56,620 nt of DNA from Gloeocapsa sp. UFS-A4-WI-NPMV-4B04 (lineage in GTDB: Bacteria; Cyanobacteriota; Cyanobacteriia; Cyanobacteriales; Chroococcidiopsidaceae), in the NCBI GenBank assembly GCA_019359535.1, contig JAHHHE010000008.1:1-56620 (forward strand), written 5' to 3'. Positions within the stretch are counted from its first letter, which is position 1. Every line of letters begins with the position of its first letter. Shown in pieces: positions 44,581 through 52,889 of the stretch. The notes beneath the pieces were generated by a model that was not told where the DNA came from, searched no databases, and saw only the letters and a program-made list of their open reading frames with translations. Position numbers and translations under genes: made by a program.

Positions 44581-45837
44581 TTAGCTGTTTTCAAGAAACT
44601 TGGCGACAGTATGAACATCTTTATCACCGCGTCCAGAGCAGTTAATCACAATTCGGGGACTGCCACTTAACTGAGGACAGAGAAATTCTAGATATGCGAT
44701 CGCATGAGCAGTTTCTAGGGCTGGAATAATCCCCTCTAGTTGAGCAAGTCGCTGTAATGCTGCCACCGCATCTGAATCAGTCACACTATAATATTCAGCC
44801 CGTCTACTTTCTTTTAAATACGAATGCTCTGGGCCAACACCAGGATAATCTAACCCGGCACTAATTGAGTGTGCCTCAATAACTTGCCCATCTTCATCTT
44901 GCAACAGATAGCTCATTGCGCCGTGTAATACACCAACTCGTCCCATTGTCAAGGTAGCTGCGTGTTTTTCTGTATTGACTCCCTCGCCAGCGGCTTCTAC
45001 GCCAATCAAGCGCACAGATGACTCTTTCACAAATTCGTGGAATAGTCCCATTGCATTAGAACCACCGCCCACACAAGCAAGCAGAATATCCGGCAATCCG
45101 CCCCACTTTTCCATAGCTTGAACCCTCGTTTCTTGCCCAATTACTGCGTGAAAGTCGCGGACAATCATCGGATAAGGGTGAGGCCCAGCTACAGAACCCA
45201 GAATGTAGTGAGTAGTTTCAACATTTGTTACCCAGTCGCGGATTGCCTCAGAAGTTGCATCTTTGAGTGTACCTGTGCCAGCCGCTACAGGGCGCACTTC
45301 AGCACCCATCAGCCGCATCCGAAATACGTTCAAGCTTTGACGTTCCATGTCTTGAACGCCCATGTAAATTACGCAATCTAGCCCGAATCTAGCGCATACT
45401 GTTGCTGTAGCAACGCCGTGTTGTCCAGCGCCAGTTTCGGCAATGATGCGCTGCTTATTCATCCGTTTTGCTAATAATACTTGAGCTAAGGCGTTGTTAA
45501 TTTTGTGTGCGCCTGTGTGATTCAAGTCCTCGCGTTTCAGGTAAATCTGCGCTCCTGTGCCATCGGGACGGGCATAATGAGCAGTGAGACGTTCGGCAAA
45601 ATACAACGGCGTAGCACGTCCAACATAATCTCTTAACAGCTGTTGTAATTCTGCTTGAAAACCAGGATCGTTGCGGTATTGCTGATATGCTGCTTCCAAT
45701 TCAGTTAATGCAGGCATGAGAGTTTCAGGTACATACTTACCCCCAAATTGCCCGAATCGCCCTAATATATCGGGTGTTTGAGTAGAAGCCTGGTTATCTG
45801 CGGGTTGGGAGTTGGAAGAAAGGGGAGTAAGTGTCAC
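44581..45837 (-). CDS. trpB: Tryptophan synthase beta subunit
   Basis: A 418-residue PLP enzyme that joins indole and serine to tryptophan, normally in complex with TrpA. Signatures: [20 protein letters not shown], the PLP lysine in [14 protein letters not shown] (Lys about 117), [17 protein letters not shown], and the glycine loop [15 protein letters not shown]. The N-terminal 22 residues (Thr/Ser/Gln rich) are a variable extension. trpA is not beside it in this window, which is common in cyanobacteria. The next gene on this strand is a CAP lipoprotein starting 11 bp downstream. Confidence 0.96.
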   Translation of the reverse strand: MTLTPLSSNSQPADNQASTQTPDILGRFGQFGGKYVPETLMPALTELEAAYQQYRNDPGFQAELQQLLRDYVGRATPLYFAERLTAHYARPDGTGAQIYLKREDLNHTGAHKINNALAQVLLAKRMNKQRIIAETGAGQHGVATATVCARFGLDCVIYMGVQDMERQSLNVFRMRLMGAEVRPVAAGTGTLKDATSEAIRDWVTNVETTHYILGSVAGPHPYPMIVRDFHAVIGQETRVQAMEKWGGLPDILLACVGGGSNAMGLFHEFVKESSVRLIGVEAAGEGVNTEKHAATLTMGRVGVLHGAMSYLLQDEDGQVIEAHSISAGLDYPGVGPEHSYLKESRRAEYYSVTDSDAVAALQRLAQLEGIIPALETAHAIAYLEFLCPQLSGSPRIVINCSGRGDKDVHTVAKFLENS

Positions 45838-46030
45838 AATACCTGCTGGAGTAATGGGATGAGTTTAATTATAAATGTTTGGAGTAGTGAAGGTAGGCGA
45901 TCGCTAGATCGTTATGCAGGAGTAGCACGTCTTTTCAAATTGGAATAGCGCACTTTATCAACAAATTCTTTATTTTGTACTTACAAATGTACTAACATTA
46001 AATTTATAAAGCTATTGCTACAGAATTAGG

Positions 46031-46351
46031 ATGCCAAATAATCGCTACAGTGCAGCTTGGTCAAAAATCGGTAATTCATCTGGTTTTCGTGTAGAGAATG
46101 GTTTTTTTAAAGATAATCCTCAATTTGTTGGGGTAAACGGCGAAGTTCAAGTCATTAATGCGGATACTTTGTTAGTGCGCTTACAACCAAATGAGGTTGC
46201 GGAACAAGAAAAAGATGAACTAATGCTAAGTTTATTTTTAGATTTTTTGATGGAAGAAGCTTTACAAAATCCTGATGAAATCGAAAATTATACCGAGGCA
46301 ATGTCAGCTGAGGATGATGAGTTAATTGCAGGGGTGGTGCTTGATTCGTAA
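46031..46351 (+). CDS. PrlF-like antitoxin
   Basis: A 106-residue small acidic protein placed directly before, and overlapping, a YhaV-type toxin gene. The first half (SAAWSKIGNSSGFRV, FVGVNGEVQVINADTLLVRL) looks like a short SpoVT/AbrB-type DNA-binding fold as in PrlF, and the C-terminal half is acidic helical (MEEALQNPDEIENYTEAM), which would neutralise a basic toxin. The assignment comes mostly from the partner gene; similarity to PrlF itself is weak by eye. ATG at 46031 fits. Confidence 0.72.
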   Translation: MPNNRYSAAWSKIGNSSGFRVENGFFKDNPQFVGVNGEVQVINADTLLVRLQPNEVAEQEKDELMLSLFLDFLMEEALQNPDEIENYTEAMSAEDDELIAGVVLDS

Positions 46352-46784
46352 CGGCTGGAGGATCTATTTCATCAAACGGTTGTTTGGCAAACAGCGCCGA
46401 GACTTACAGGCGGAGGTTCGCCAACTAAAAAAGGATTTGCCTCCCGAAGACTATTACAGCCACGCTACAGTGAAGCTCTACAGAGCAATTATGGTTGCGA
46501 TTAAAGATAAAATCCCTAACGATCCTTTTGCTAGTCATTTTGTGCTGCAAGGTTCGCTGAAAAAGTACGGACGAGTCAAAAAAATGGGTTTACCTGATCG
46601 TTATCGCCTTTTTTTTCGTGCTTTGCAAACTCCAGATCATAAAGCGCTTTTCATCCTTTGGCTAAACTACCCCCGTAAAGCAGAAGATAAAAATGACTGT
46701 TATCGGGCTTTTACCAAAATGGTTGAGAAAAATGAATTTCCTGATTCCCTTGAAGAGTTACTACTCGCTAGCGAACAAGATTAA
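46341..46784 (+). CDS. YhaV-family toxin (RelE-like ribonuclease)
   Basis: About 148 residues, the toxin of a type II PrlF-YhaV module; E. coli YhaV is an mRNA- and rRNA-cutting ribonuclease of the RelE fold. Signatures: RNGWRIYF at the start, IPNDPFASHFVLQGSL in the middle, DRYRLFFRAL and FILWLNYPRKAEDKNDCYRAF, then SLEELLLASEQ. TTG at 46341 is the likely start (11-bp overlap with the antitoxin, giving coupled translation); TTG at 46326 is the alternative. No ATG is available. The protein looks intact. Confidence 0.82.
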   Translation: MIRNGWRIYFIKRLFGKQRRDLQAEVRQLKKDLPPEDYYSHATVKLYRAIMVAIKDKIPNDPFASHFVLQGSLKKYGRVKKMGLPDRYRLFFRALQTPDHKALFILWLNYPRKAEDKNDCYRAFTKMVEKNEFPDSLEELLLASEQD

Positions 46785-46880
46785 TCTCTTAGTTCTTCAG
46801 GTTTATGTAGCGCGTAAGCTACAAGATAGAAACATAGGATAACGCTCATTTCCAACCTTTTCTGATTAAATATAATTACT

Positions 46881-47246
46881 ATGGCATCTACCAATCGCAA
46901 TTCATCTAACTCTAAATCGTCTAATCAAGCGCGAGTTATTTACCAAGAATTTGGTAATAATAACCCAGCTGCAACCGAAAGAGCGGTTTCCGAACTTCCT
47001 GCTTCTCAACAAAATCTTAAAGTGCAAGCTTCGCGCAAGGGACGTAAAGGCAAAACTGTAACCGTAATTAGTGGTTTTCAGACGAAACCAGAGACTCTAG
47101 CTGCGCTGCTAAAACAGTTAAAAACTCAGTGCGGTACGGGTGGCACTGTGAGAGACAATGAAATAGAAATTCAAGGCGATCATAAGCAAAAGCTGGTGCA
47201 GATATTGACTCAGCTAGGCTACAAAGCCAAAATCAGTGGTGGTTAA
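46881..47246 (+). CDS. SUI1/YciH-like translation factor
   Basis: A 121-residue protein with a low-complexity Ser/Asn N-terminus (residues 1-35) and a SUI1/eIF1 domain: VQASRKGRKGKTVTVISGF near residue 48 and LKTQCGTGGTVRDNEIEIQG near 83, ending GDHKQKLVQILTQLGYK. YciH proteins resemble eIF1 and influence start-codon selection in bacteria, but are not essential. Length and motifs are normal. Confidence 0.92.
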   Translation: MASTNRNSSNSKSSNQARVIYQEFGNNNPAATERAVSELPASQQNLKVQASRKGRKGKTVTVISGFQTKPETLAALLKQLKTQCGTGGTVRDNEIEIQGDHKQKLVQILTQLGYKAKISGG

Positions 47247-47528
47247 TTAAGTTTAAGTTTTATAAACTAAAATTCAAATTTCTCTAGTTTGAGAAGCAAT
47301 TTATTATCTTGTTATCGTCAGACTGTAAATTTTTATCAAGATATTGCTTAAGAATAGGATATTGCTGCGATCGCTTATTTGTAAGTGAGAAATTCAAGTA
47401 ACATTCAAAGTCTAAATAAGTAATATTTATTTATTATTTTATCTATCTGAATATAGATGCCTTCTATATATAAATAATGTGATGTTTATAATTATAAATT
47501 TCTAAATAAATTAAAACAAGAGGTCACA

Positions 47529-47690
47529 ATGGATATTCTCCGCCTTTTATGTGCAATTTTTGTACCTCCTCTTGGCGTTTTCTTGCAAGTAGGTTTTGGA
47601 ACAGACTTTTGGATAAATGTTGTTTTAACCTTGTTCGGCTATATTCCTGGAATTATTCATGCTGTGTGGATAATTCTTTCTAAAAAATAG
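47529..47690 (+). CDS. Pmp3/YqaE-family small membrane protein
   Basis: A 53-residue protein. The sequence MDILRLLCAIFVPPLGVFLQ, then GFGTDFWINVVLTLFGYIPG and IIHAVWIILSKK, is a textbook Pmp3/YqaE (UPF0057) protein with two membrane helices joined by a short polar turn. AGAGG lies seven bases before the ATG. Family members (Pmp3 of yeast, plant RCI2) keep membrane potential under salt and cold stress. It sits alone in 540 bp of AT-rich DNA after the SUI1 gene. Confidence 0.9.
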   Translation: MDILRLLCAIFVPPLGVFLQVGFGTDFWINVVLTLFGYIPGIIHAVWIILSKK

Positions 47691-47784
47691 GAATAGGATT
47701 GCGGATATTTTAGAGTAGGGGATATTAAAATAACGCACTTTATCTATTAATTAGTTAAGTTAATTATTTCCTCTGAAACAAGGG

Positions 47785-48000
47785 CTAATAATGTTCTTGG
47801 TTATTAGATATTGTGCTTTCTACATATCCCGCCTCGCACAAAGAATGCTTAACTAAATCCATCTCAAAGATAAATCTAGCATCATCATTTCTCATGTAAT
47901 CAATTGCTTTAACTAGCTTGCTGATGACATCAAAACTAGCATTTAGCTTTTTCTCAAGTTCTGCAACTTTGACGGCGAGATTTTCTGGTTGTTCACTCAT
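47785..48000 (-). CDS. Small coiled-coil hypothetical protein
   Basis: A 71-residue soluble protein with a heptad-like N-terminal helix (LAVKVAELEKKLNASFDVISKLVKAIDYM) cut here by design into its obvious parts: LAVKVAELEKKLNASF and DVISKLVKAIDYM. No family recognised. It lies 4 bp after the dienelactone hydrolase gene on the same strand, so it is probably co-transcribed with it, which supports it being real. Confidence 0.6.
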   Translation of the reverse strand: MSEQPENLAVKVAELEKKLNASFDVISKLVKAIDYMRNDDARFIFEMDLVKHSLCEAGYVESTISNNQEHY

Positions 48001-48004
48001 TTAT

Positions 48005-48808
48005 TTATGGTGTCCTCAACTGAAATATCTCAGCAAAAAATTGTCTCATGTCTGCAAAAGATCGCTTATCAGCTAGTGGATTATAAGCAACACCCTTAGA
48101 TTTATCGTTGCCAGCATTAGGATTAGTGAAGCTGTGTACAGCGTTACCATAAGCTATCATTTGCCAGTCAGCTTTTGCCTGACTCATTTCTTGTGCAAAA
48201 CCTAGCACTTGTTCAGGTGGTACAAGGGGATCTTCTGCACCATGCAGTACCAATACTTTCCCCTTAATATTTCTGGCATCACGGGGATTAGGCGTATCAA
48301 GATTGCCGTGAAAACTCACTACACCATCTAAATCAGCACCGCTACGCGCTAACTCTAATACAGTACCGCCACCGAAACAATAGCCAATGGCGGCAATGCG
48401 GTTTTTATCAGTTAGATCATTTTGTTGTAATACTTTCAAACCAGCAGCAGCACGATCGCGCATTAATTTCCGATTTGATCTGTATATACTAGCTTGCGCT
48501 GCTGCCTCTTTATCGTTTTTTGGTCTAATTCCCTTACCATACATATCGACGGCAAAAGCAACATAACCAAGTTCTGCCAGTTGTTTCGCCCGTTGCTCAA
48601 CATACGGCCCTAACCCTGTCCATTCATGAACAACCATCACCCCTGGACGCTTACCTTGGATATCGTCATCATATGCCAAATAGCCTTCTAAAACCGTATT
48701 ACCGTGCTTATATTCAACTCTTCGTGTCTGCACTTCTGCGTGTGCAGCTACTGAATATGTTAAGGCAATTATTGGGGCTATCAGCAAGCAGGGTAATTTC
48801 ATTGGCAT
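48005..48808 (-). CDS. Dienelactone hydrolase family protein, exported
   Basis: A 267-residue alpha/beta hydrolase with a signal peptide (LLIAPIIALTYSVAAHAE), so it acts outside the cytoplasm. The nucleophile motif is GYCFGGGTVLELA (Cys, as in dienelactone hydrolase), the Asp is in HGAEDPLVPPEQ and the His in NAVHSFTNPNAG. VVHEWTGLGPYVEQRAKQLA is the conserved N-terminal part. The natural substrate is unknown; the family name comes from chloroaromatic degradation and should not be taken as its role here. Confidence 0.92.
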   Translation of the reverse strand: MPMKLPCLLIAPIIALTYSVAAHAEVQTRRVEYKHGNTVLEGYLAYDDDIQGKRPGVMVVHEWTGLGPYVEQRAKQLAELGYVAFAVDMYGKGIRPKNDKEAAAQASIYRSNRKLMRDRAAAGLKVLQQNDLTDKNRIAAIGYCFGGGTVLELARSGADLDGVVSFHGNLDTPNPRDARNIKGKVLVLHGAEDPLVPPEQVLGFAQEMSQAKADWQMIAYGNAVHSFTNPNAGNDKSKGVAYNPLADKRSFADMRQFFAEIFQLRTP

Positions 48809-48865
48809 GAGGCTAGGAACCTGGTATGAACTTTGCGGATTGGATTAACGAGGGCATCGGACAGT

Positions 48866-50479
48866 TTACTTAGAAGCTAATAGCGATCGCGATTCAGCAG
48901 GAGCTAGGTGCGGTGCTATCAACACAGTGGAGTATAAAGGCGATCGCCCCTGTTGTGCAACTACAGTCGGTAGAACGTTGCGAACTTGAGTTGCAACAGC
49001 AACTGTCTTCACATCATAAGTCTGCGTTGCCACTTTGGGATAAAAGCCAATTGCAATGATCGGAACTAGCAGGCAACTCGCAATAAACATCTCACGCGGC
49101 TTGGCATCTCCTAGATATCCCTCAATAACTATCCCTGAATTATTTACCCCATAAAACACTTGGCGCAGCATTGAGAGTAAATAAATTGGAGTTAGAATCA
49201 ACCCAACAGCTGCTAGTAACACAACCACAACTTTGAATGTCGGGTTGTAAGCATCACTTGTAGTAATTCCGAGAAATATTGTTAATTCACCAACAAAGCC
49301 ACTCATACCTGGTAATGCTAGAGAAGCCATAGATCCGGCAGTAAATAAAGCAAACACTTTGGGCATTTGCTGTGCCATTCCGCCCATTTTCTCCATTATC
49401 AGAGTATGGGTACGCTCGTATGTAACGCCTGAGAGGAAGAACAAGCTAGCGGCAATTAAACCATGCGATACCATTTGCAGCACAGCACCACCGATACCAA
49501 TTTCTGTAAATGAGGCAATGCCAATTAAGACAAAGCCCATGTGTGCGATCGAAGAATAAGCCAAGCGCCGTTTAAGATTGGTTTGGGCAAAAGCAGCCAA
49601 AGCGCCATAAATAATGTTGACTACGCCAAGAATTACCAACACTGGGGCAAAGTAAACATGGGCATTTGGTAGCATTTCAATATTCATGCGGATCAGCGCA
49701 TAACCACCCATTTTTAGCAAAACCCCAGCCAAGATCATCGAAATGGGCGCTGAAGCCTCACTATGGGCATCTGGTAGCCAAGTATGCAGTGGGAAAATCG
49801 GCAGCTTTACTCCGAATGCAATCAGCAATCCTGCATAAACTAGCATTTCAAATCCTTTGGGATATTGCTTCATTCCCAAAGAAGCCATATCAAAAGTAAC
49901 AGTATCGCCGTAGAAAGCCATTGCAAAGCCTCCTACCAAAATAAATATAGAAGCGGCGGCAGTATAAAGAATAAATTTAGTAGCTGCATAACGGCGGTTT
50001 TGCCCTCCCCAAATCGAGATCAGCAGATACACAGGAACTAACTCTAGTTCCCACATGAGGAAGAACAAAAGCATATCTTGGGCGGCAAACACACCAATTT
50101 GGGCGCTGTACATTGCCAGCATTAACACATAAAACAAGCGCGGCTTATTCGTAACATTCCATGCCGCTAACATTGCCAAGCTAGTAATCAAGCCTGTTAA
50201 TAGAACTAATGGCATTGATAAGCCATCAACTGCCAAAGACCAATTTAAGCCCAGTTGCGGAACCCAAGGGTAGCTTTCAGCTAGTTGTAATGTAGAGTTT
50301 TGTAAATCGTATTTACACCAAAAGGTATAAACCATTAAGGCAAAGTCCGCTATCCCTACTCCAAAGGCGTACCAACGGATACTTTTAATATGTTGATCTG
50401 GAATTAGGGGGATGACTGAGGCAGCCACCAGAGGCAATAGAAGAATAGTTGTCAACCAAGGAAATTGAGTACTAAGCAT
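48866..50479 (-). CDS. ndhD: NAD(P)H-quinone oxidoreductase subunit 4 (NdhD)
   Basis: A 537-residue antiporter-like membrane subunit of the cyanobacterial NDH-1 complex, which carries electrons from ferredoxin to plastoquinone in respiration and cyclic flow while pumping protons. About 14 helices. Motifs: [20 protein letters not shown], the key Glu in [34 protein letters not shown] and [18 protein letters not shown] at 50479 ([16 protein letters not shown]) matches homologues; an ATG 12 codons upstream is unlikely. The sequence looks like the NdhD1/D2 (respiratory) type rather than the CO2-uptake D3/D4 type, by inference. Confidence 0.95.
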   Translation of the reverse strand: MLSTQFPWLTTILLLPLVAASVIPLIPDQHIKSIRWYAFGVGIADFALMVYTFWCKYDLQNSTLQLAESYPWVPQLGLNWSLAVDGLSMPLVLLTGLITSLAMLAAWNVTNKPRLFYVLMLAMYSAQIGVFAAQDMLLFFLMWELELVPVYLLISIWGGQNRRYAATKFILYTAAASIFILVGGFAMAFYGDTVTFDMASLGMKQYPKGFEMLVYAGLLIAFGVKLPIFPLHTWLPDAHSEASAPISMILAGVLLKMGGYALIRMNIEMLPNAHVYFAPVLVILGVVNIIYGALAAFAQTNLKRRLAYSSIAHMGFVLIGIASFTEIGIGGAVLQMVSHGLIAASLFFLSGVTYERTHTLIMEKMGGMAQQMPKVFALFTAGSMASLALPGMSGFVGELTIFLGITTSDAYNPTFKVVVVLLAAVGLILTPIYLLSMLRQVFYGVNNSGIVIEGYLGDAKPREMFIASCLLVPIIAIGFYPKVATQTYDVKTVAVATQVRNVLPTVVAQQGRSPLYSTVLIAPHLAPAESRSLLASK

Positions 50480-50633
50480 CACTGAGAATAAATACTTATT
50501 ACCTACGACATACATTGTATTAAGTTAGGTGAAGTTTTGAAAAGAGTAATTTCGGCAAATTTGAGGGCAATAAGCAGAAATACCCATCGAAGTATTTAAT
50601 ACAGTTACCGGAAAGGATAAGTTTTTATTAAGT

Positions 50634-50665
50634 GACAAAAAAGACGGCAGCGATGCCCCTGCCGT
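50634..50665 (-). terminator. Rho-independent terminator
   Basis: On the minus strand: ACGGCAG-GGGCATCG-CTGCCGT followed by CTTTTTTG, a strong hairpin plus U tract about 80 bp beyond the stop of the minus-strand coiled-coil gene at 50745. Confidence 0.8.
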
Positions 50666-50720
50666 AGGATGCCCGGAGGGCTGTAGGGGGCTTGCCCGTA
50701 AGGGTCCGCTACCGTCACAT
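50640..50720 (-). repeat. GC-rich multi-hairpin element
   Basis: An 80-bp GC-rich island in AT-rich DNA. On the minus strand an outer stem GACGGTAGCG / CGCTGCCGTC encloses two small hairpins, CCC-TTAC-GGG and GCCC-TCC-GGGC, and GCCCC / GGGGC pairs. It may be a dispersed repeat or a structured RNA; the 3' side doubles as the terminator. Confidence 0.55.
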
Positions 50721-50744
50721 ATTGTGTTTTTTTGTATATTCTTG

Positions 50745-51251
50745 TTAAACCACTCGATTACCAATCATCCAAACATCTCCATCTAATCGGATGTAGGGAA
50801 CCGAGATCGTCTTAAATCCAGTGATGAAAGGCTTGTAATAAACCTGCCAATACTTCGGACTAATTTCGTTAGTGATATTCTTGAGCGCCCGTAGTTCATC
50901 TGCTAGTTCTGCTGCAAGTTGATTAATCCGTTCAGCATGAACTTTAGCCTGTTCGGTAGCCTCCTCTACCTGCTGATCTAGGGTTAATTGTTTTGGTTCA
51001 GTCTGCAAAAGCTTCAACTGATTCTCTTTCTGATGTAGCTGAGATGCCAAAGCAGCGATCGCATCATCTATGCCCTTAACTTCAGCAGACTGTTGGGCAG
51101 TTTCTCTGGCGTGGCGACGGTAAGCATCGGCGATCGCTTGTGGTGAATTATTGTCTGGAGATATCATATCGACTGTAAGTGAGGCGCGTTCTTGGCGTAG
51201 AGCCTCAATCTGAGAATTAATCGCCTCAATGTCAGCCTGAATTTGATTCAT
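50745..51251 (-). CDS. Coiled-coil hypothetical protein
   Basis: A 168-residue soluble protein. Residues 1-130 are nearly continuous coiled coil (IEAINSQIEALRQERASL, KGIDDAIAALASQLHQKE), followed by a compact C-terminal segment rich in aromatic residues (ISPKYWQVYYKPFITGFK, then VWMIGNRVV). No family recognised. It follows thrB by 9 bp on the same strand and is probably co-transcribed with it. A strong terminator follows. Confidence 0.7.
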   Translation of the reverse strand: MNQIQADIEAINSQIEALRQERASLTVDMISPDNNSPQAIADAYRRHARETAQQSAEVKGIDDAIAALASQLHQKENQLKLLQTEPKQLTLDQQVEEATEQAKVHAERINQLAAELADELRALKNITNEISPKYWQVYYKPFITGFKTISVPYIRLDGDVWMIGNRVV

Positions 51252-51260
51252 AATTATTTT

Positions 51261-52196
51261 TTATTGAGCTACTTTGGTAAAGCTTTTGGCTCCTTGGGTG
51301 TCAATAGCAAGCGATCGCACAGATGCTGTAATTCCTGCTTCTTTCCAAGCTTTTGCGATCGCTGTCTCGACAGTTGCTGCTCTCTCAGTATCCACTAAAG
51401 CTAACAACGTTGGTCCCGCGCCACTAATAACCATTCCATAAGCCCCAGCTGCTACAGCTGCCGCTCTCACTGCCTCATAACCTGGAATAAGCGCTTGACG
51501 ATAAGGCTGATGCAACCGATCTTGTAACGCCGCTTTGAGCCAATCTCCCCGCCCAGTTTCTAACGCCCGCAGCAGCAAACCCAGATGCGCCGTATTAAAA
51601 ATTGCATCCGCCCGACTCACTTGATCTGGCAACACACGCCGCGCTTCAACCGTCGAAAGCTCAAAATCTGGTATCGCTACTACTGGCACTAAATTCTGAT
51701 ACCAAGGAATATCACAAATCTGCCATTTGTTGCTTTCATTAGTAGCAGCTAAACGGCATCCCCCTAATAAAGCCGGAACCACATTATCTGGGTGTCCTTC
51801 AAGTGCGATCGCAAGTTCCATCACTTCAGTCTGATTTAAAGGTGAACCAGCCAGATGATTTGCTCCAACTAATCCACCCACAATTGCTGTAGCTGAACTA
51901 CCTAATCCCCGCGCCAAAGGTACACCTAGAGTGATATCAATTTGGACAGACGGTGGTTTTTGATCTAGATGTTGATAAAACTTTAAAAATGCCTGGTAAG
52001 CCAGATTACTTCCATCAGTTTTAACTCGCTCGGCTTCTACACCAGTAACGGTAATCTTAAGCGATTCGTCAGTACCTGATTGAAGGTCAGAGAACTGAAA
52101 CTCGTTATATAGCGTCAAAGCTGCCCCGATACAATCGAAACCGGGACCTATATTTGCAGTAGTGGCAGGAACAGTAACAGTAAAAATATGATGCAT
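51261..52196 (-). CDS. thrB: Homoserine kinase
   Basis: A 311-residue GHMP kinase that phosphorylates homoserine for threonine synthesis. N-terminal [20 protein letters not shown], the ATP loop [17 protein letters not shown] (consensus PxxxGLGSSAA), and the C-terminal [13 protein letters not shown] are all intact. thrS follows upstream on the same strand, but a toxin-antitoxin cassette lies between the two. Length is normal. Confidence 0.95.
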   Translation of the reverse strand: MHHIFTVTVPATTANIGPGFDCIGAALTLYNEFQFSDLQSGTDESLKITVTGVEAERVKTDGSNLAYQAFLKFYQHLDQKPPSVQIDITLGVPLARGLGSSATAIVGGLVGANHLAGSPLNQTEVMELAIALEGHPDNVVPALLGGCRLAATNESNKWQICDIPWYQNLVPVVAIPDFELSTVEARRVLPDQVSRADAIFNTAHLGLLLRALETGRGDWLKAALQDRLHQPYRQALIPGYEAVRAAAVAAGAYGMVISGAGPTLLALVDTERAATVETAIAKAWKEAGITASVRSLAIDTQGAKSFTKVAQ

Positions 52197-52231
52197 CTAA
52201 TTAGAATAGCTACCAACAAAGATATCAAGAC

Positions 52232-52267
52232 CTAAAAATTGCTGAAGTTAGCGATCGCATCCTTCAT
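52232..52267. repeat. Direct repeat copy A, duplicated thrS 3' end
   Basis: 36 bp matching the last 12 codons and stop of thrS with one mismatch (29 identical bases, one difference, 6 identical). On the minus strand it reads MKDAIANFSNF then stop, against MKNAIANFSNF in ThrS. ATATCAAGAC is also found a few bases before both copies. Confidence 0.92.
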
Positions 52268-52287
52268 GCTCAAATAGTGTGTTGAAG

Positions 52288-52563
52288 TCAGGGACTGTGT
52301 TCTTTATGTGCCTCGGCGTAAATCCGTAGTGCGGCATTAATACGGCTTTGAAACTGATCACCTTGGGCTTTGTACCACGCCAGTACATCTGGATCAACAC
52401 TGACTGTAACTGATACCTGTTGCTTCGGCATCCGTAGTTTAGCATTGGCGAAAAATGCTTCATCCAACGGCGGAATATCAGAGGTGTCAATCATTTCATC
52501 TGTCATCTCGTCAATCCGTGTCCAATCAGTTTTACTGGGTTCGTTCAAATTGGATGCGTTCAT
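52288..52563 (-). CDS. brnA: BrnA-family antitoxin
   Basis: A 91-residue antitoxin. The conserved C-terminal part is a ribbon-helix-helix: KQQVSVTVSVDPDVLAWYKA and FQSRINAALRIYAEAH. N-terminal acidic region (TDEMIDTSDIPPLDEAFF) is the likely toxin-binding part. It overlaps brnT by 32 bp and follows it in the same operon, the usual BrnT-then-BrnA order. Such antitoxins repress their own operon. The pair is framed by copies of the thrS 3' end. Confidence 0.9.
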   Translation of the reverse strand: MNASNLNEPSKTDWTRIDEMTDEMIDTSDIPPLDEAFFANAKLRMPKQQVSVTVSVDPDVLAWYKAQGDQFQSRINAALRIYAEAHKEHSP

Positions 52564-52807
52564 ATTTCAGCGCCTTTCGTAAAGAAATAATTCGGATTGT
52601 GTCATCGTCACGCTCAGTAAACATAACAACTACGATACGTCCTCGTAAAAAACCGATTCCTATCCAGCGTTCTTCACCATAATCTTCTTTTACATCCAAA
52701 GATATGAGCATGGGAGATTCAAAGATTTCCCAAGCATCTGTGAAATTAAAACCATGTTTGCGAATATTAGCCTGGTTCTTTTCTTCGTCCCATTCAAATC
52801 GCATCAA
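52532..52807 (-). CDS. brnT: BrnT-family toxin (RelE-like ribonuclease)
   Basis: A 91-residue toxin. The family hallmark RFEWDEEKNQANIRKHGFNF opens the protein; then ERWIGIGFLRGRIVVVMFTE and the final IRIISLRKALKYE. BrnT is a ribonuclease toxin that halts translation until bound by BrnA. All conserved residues seem present, so the toxin is presumably active. Transcribed away from thrS, in the same direction. Confidence 0.92.
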   Translation of the reverse strand: MMRFEWDEEKNQANIRKHGFNFTDAWEIFESPMLISLDVKEDYGEERWIGIGFLRGRIVVVMFTERDDDTIRIISLRKALKYERIQFERTQ

Positions 52808-52853
52808 AAAAGTCTAGCCACCATACATACATATATCAAGACAAGAAAGATAG

Positions 52854-52889
52854 CTAAAAATTGCTGAAGTTAGCGATCGCATTCTTCAT
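52854..52889. repeat. Direct repeat copy B, authentic thrS 3' end
   Basis: The second copy of the 36-bp repeat; it starts exactly at the thrS stop codon (TAG at 52854-52856 on the minus strand). The distance between the two copies is 622 bp and the interval holds only brnT and brnA. Confidence 0.92.

Noticed and set aside
50525-50764. 79-codon minus-strand frame between ndhD and the coiled-coil gene
   Set aside because: It runs through the GC-rich hairpin element and terminator; no protein-like features.
52248-52490. Minus-strand frame overlapping brnA
   Set aside because: Shadow of brnA in another frame; brnA has the full ribbon-helix-helix signature.
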